Shown: positions 59,985 through 61,843 of the stretch, one piece after another
Position numbering within the stretch: position 1 is the first letter of the stretch
Layout of the letters: each line of letters begins with the position of its first letter
NCBI GenBank assembly: GCA_964484385.1
Contig: CAZAFV010000012.1
Coordinates: 1 to 61,843 of the forward strand
Source: Poriferisodalis sp964484385
GTDB taxonomy: Bacteria > Actinomycetota > Acidimicrobiia > Acidimicrobiales > Poriferisodalaceae
DNA length: 61,843 nt
Direction: 5' to 3'
Notes under the pieces: generated by a model
What the model saw: only the letters and a program-made list of their open reading frames with translations
Database searches by the model: none
Told to the model about the DNA's origin: nothing
Position numbers and translations under genes: made by a program

Positions 59985-60470
59985 GTGGCGAGTGGCGACC
60001 AGCGTGGCGGCAGGCCGCCGGCGGGAGCCGGTGCGGGGCTGCGCGTCGGCATCGTGCGGGCGACCTGGAACGCCGAGATCGTGGACCGGTTGGCAGCCGG
60101 TGCCCGGCGAGGCCTCGATGAGCTCGGCGTCGCTGAGACAACCGAGGTGACGGTGCCCGGTTGTTTCGAGATCCCTTTCGCGACACAGGTGCTCGCTCGC
60201 AGCGGGCAGGTCGATGCGGTCGTCGTCATCGGGGCCGTGATCCGTGGGGAGACAACCCACTACGAGCTGGTCAGCGAGGGCGCCGCGCAAGGCGTGATGG
60301 CCGTTCAGCTGGAGACGGGCATTCCGGTCGGCTTTGGCCTGGTCACGGTGGAGAAAACCGAACAGGCCGTAGCCCGCAGCGAGGGCGCCGGAGGCCACAA
60401 CGTCGGTGAGGACGCGGCCTGTGTGGCGGTGTCGATGGCCCTGCTGGCCCGCGACTTCCCTGCTGGCTAA
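59985..60470 (+). CDS. ribH: 6,7-dimethyl-8-ribityllumazine synthase
   Basis: 161 residues, GTG start. It makes lumazine, the precursor of riboflavin, from 5-amino-6-ribitylamino-uracil and dihydroxybutanone phosphate. Visible motifs are GIVRATWNAEIVDRLAAGA, then VPGCFEIPFATQVLARSG, IGAVIRGETTHYELVSEGAA and PVGFGLVTVEKTEQAVARS, with the active-site His in GETTHYE. It is isolated from other rib genes in this window and ends overlapping the stop of the convergent quinone reductase gene. Normal length for the family (about 155). Confidence 0.93.
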   Translation: MASGDQRGGRPPAGAGAGLRVGIVRATWNAEIVDRLAAGARRGLDELGVAETTEVTVPGCFEIPFATQVLARSGQVDAVVVIGAVIRGETTHYELVSEGAAQGVMAVQLETGIPVGFGLVTVEKTEQAVARSEGAGGHNVGEDAACVAVSMALLARDFPAG

Positions 60471-61456
60471 GCGGGGTCGGGCCGCATCCGCACGAGCACT
60501 TTGCCGACGGCTTCGCGTTCGTCGAGCAGCCGGTAGGCCTCGGCGCTCTGCTCGAAGGGCAGCACCTGCCCGATGGGCGGCTTCACGGCACCCGATTCGA
60601 TCATGCCGAGCAGGCGTTCGTGAATGCGGGCGGGGATCGTCGGGTCAGCAGCCACGGCTTCGCCCCAGGCGGCACCGACCAGGCTCACGTTGCGCAGCAG
60701 CAGCCGGTTCACCTTCACGGTCGGGATCTCGCCCGCCGCGAACCCCACCACGACGAGCCGCCCGAATCGTGCCAGCGCCCGGATCCCGTCGAGGAAGCGA
60801 TCCCCGCCCACCGGGTCGTAGGTCATGTCGACGCCTCGGCCGCCGGTGAGCTCGCGCACTTCGTCCTTCCAGGTGTCACTGATGAGCACGATGTGATCGG
60901 CGCCGGCCGCCCGGGCGATCTCGCCCTTTGCCTCGGTGGAGACCAAGCCGATCACCGGCCCGGCGCCGACCCCCTTGGCCACTTGGATGCCTGAGGTGCC
61001 CACGCCGCCCGATGCGCCCAGCACCAGCACCGACTCGCCCTCGCGCAGGCCCGCCCGGTCGATCATGCAGAACACGGCCGTCTGGTAGTTCATGACCAGA
61101 GCGGCACCTTCTTCGAAGGAGAGTTCCTCGGGCAGCGTGAACAGGTCGCGGGGTTTGGCTGCCACCACTTCGCTCAGGCAGCCGTTCGACCACACGCACA
61201 CGCGGTCGCCGGGTGAGTAGCCCGAATCGGCGGCTGCCGAGCGCACCACGCCTGCGGCCTCGATCCCCGGTCGGAAGGGCGGGTCGGGGCGGTACTGGTA
61301 GAGACCTTGGCTCTGGAGCAGGTCGGGGAACGACACGCCGCCGCAGACGATGTCGACGATCACCGATGCGCCGTCTGCATCGGCCACCGGTTCGGGAGCA
61401 TCCACGACGGCGACGCCGGCCGGGCCTGTGAGGGACTGCACTTCCAATGCACGCAT
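60467..61456 (-). CDS. NADPH:quinone reductase-like medium-chain dehydrogenase (MDR)
   Basis: 329 residues. It is an MDR-family enzyme without the catalytic zinc Cys set of alcohol dehydrogenases, like quinone oxidoreductase or zeta-crystallin. The NADPH-binding motif LVLGASGGVGTSGIQVAKGV is intact, IVCGGVSFPDLLQSQGLYQY and PGIEAAGVVRSAAADSG form the N-terminal catalytic fold, and KVNRLLLRNVSLVGAAWGEA lies near the C-terminus. It should reduce a quinone or enone with NADPH. Its stop overlaps ribH and its start faces the amidohydrolase gene. Confidence 0.9.
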   Translation of the reverse strand: MRALEVQSLTGPAGVAVVDAPEPVADADGASVIVDIVCGGVSFPDLLQSQGLYQYRPDPPFRPGIEAAGVVRSAAADSGYSPGDRVCVWSNGCLSEVVAAKPRDLFTLPEELSFEEGAALVMNYQTAVFCMIDRAGLREGESVLVLGASGGVGTSGIQVAKGVGAGPVIGLVSTEAKGEIARAAGADHIVLISDTWKDEVRELTGGRGVDMTYDPVGGDRFLDGIRALARFGRLVVVGFAAGEIPTVKVNRLLLRNVSLVGAAWGEAVAADPTIPARIHERLLGMIESGAVKPPIGQVLPFEQSAEAYRLLDEREAVGKVLVRMRPDPA

Positions 61457-61629
61457 GGCGACACTGTTTCACAAGAGGCGCAGACGGGCACAGCGAACGC
61501 GAGAGCACCTGTGCAGTGGCGTCGTGCCTTGGGAGTGCAAGTGAGGCCGCTGGTACTGTTGGCCGCGCGGTCCGTCTGCACCGGGGGCCACCGGGCATGC
61601 GGACGCTCAAGCAGAAGCAGGGGAGAACC

Positions 61630-61843
61630 ATGCGGTACTACTCGTGTGACTCGCACGTGGTCGAGGCAGCCGAGATCTATGCGGGACTGACGGACAGGTT
61701 CGGCGATCGGGCACCGTTCATCAGCAAGGACTACAACGACAAGCCGGGCACCTGGCTCGTGCTCCCCGGCGGCATCCGCCCGGTGCCGGTCGGCCGGCTG
61801 GGCATCGCCGGCGCCAGCCTGTCCGACCCGGCCACCCACGCTC
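61630..61843 (+). CDS. Amidohydrolase-family protein, N-terminal part (runs off the window)
   Basis: 71 codons from ATG 61630 with GGGAG just upstream; the frame is open to the end. It begins MRYYSCDSHVVEAAEIYAG, and D-x-H near the N-terminus followed by Glu is the usual first metal-binding element of the amidohydrolase_2 (ACMSD/2,3-dihydroxybenzoate decarboxylase-like) TIM barrel. The visible part then reads TDRFGDRAPFISKDYNDKPG. Function cannot be refined from this fragment. Confidence 0.75.
   Translation, partial: MRYYSCDSHVVEAAEIYAGLTDRFGDRAPFISKDYNDKPGTWLVLPGGIRPVPVGRLGIAGASLSDPATHA

Noticed and set aside
1..61843. CRISPR array, tRNA or rRNA genes
   Set aside because: I looked for regularly spaced repeats and for tRNA-like or rRNA-conserved sequence and saw none; weak tRNAs could be missed without a covariance search.

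Overview
The window is GC-rich, gene-dense actinobacterial chromosome. Many genes overlap by ATGA or GTGA and GTG starts are common. A two-domain FbiC (CofG-CofH fusion for coenzyme F420), a Ddn-type F420-dependent reductase, a DUF3151 protein, a monomeric NADP isocitrate dehydrogenase and CWB2-type cell-wall repeats together suggest an environmental actinomycete, most likely Acidimicrobiia. That placement is inference. I saw no rRNA, tRNA or CRISPR array.

Layout. 1-875: the end of a Calx-beta repeat surface protein. 0.9-5.9 kb: an acyl-CoA/steroid-type catabolic block (thiolase-like protein with its DUF35 partner, divergent from acyl-CoA ligase, enoyl-CoA hydratase and SDR). 6.0-9.2 kb: an FAD-linked oxidase, a glycerophosphodiester phosphodiesterase and a SirB1-type protein. 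9.2-10.3 kb: an AT-richer patch with a start-less gene remnant and a HicAB toxin-antitoxin pair. 10.4-17.8 kb: a secreted CWB2-serine hydrolase, a histidine phosphatase, an unusual pyruvate kinase, DUF3151, MobA, an RNase D-like protein and a small acidic protein. 17.8-22.5 kb: a Cys-rich protein, then a tightly overlapping glycolate oxidase operon (glcDEF) with a 73-residue tail gene. 22.6-32.0 kb: a long minus-strand run of DUF protein, FIST sensor, transketolase, transaldolase, HxlR regulator, fbiC, TlpA-like thioredoxin and CcdA-like protein. 32.1-35.3 kb: the F420-dependent reductase, an M20 deacylase and argG.

35.4-45.3 kb is a defence island lying between core genes argG and icd. It holds a three-gene operon with 4-base overlaps (AIPR-like protein, a protein ending in a HEPN-like RN-x3-H motif, and an Abi_C-like protein), a large zinc-ribbon protein with another HEPN motif, a HEPN/RES-type toxin-like protein, and an overlapping DNA methyltransferase and PD-(D/E)xK-like nuclease. 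The three-gene operon, with the neighbouring HEPN protein, is the best candidate here for an undescribed system.

45.3-61.8 kb returns to metabolism: isocitrate dehydrogenase, a flavoprotein dehydrogenase, an Ldh-family dehydrogenase, a TauD-family dioxygenase, a fused beta-oxidation enzyme, a branched-chain aminotransferase, a PhnZ-like HD protein, a MOSC protein, a fused hydantoinase/oxoprolinase, lumazine synthase, a quinone reductase and the start of an amidohydrolase. A structured intergenic repeat recurs at about 14.6, 18.6 and 50.5 kb; in two copies it begins exactly at a stop codon.
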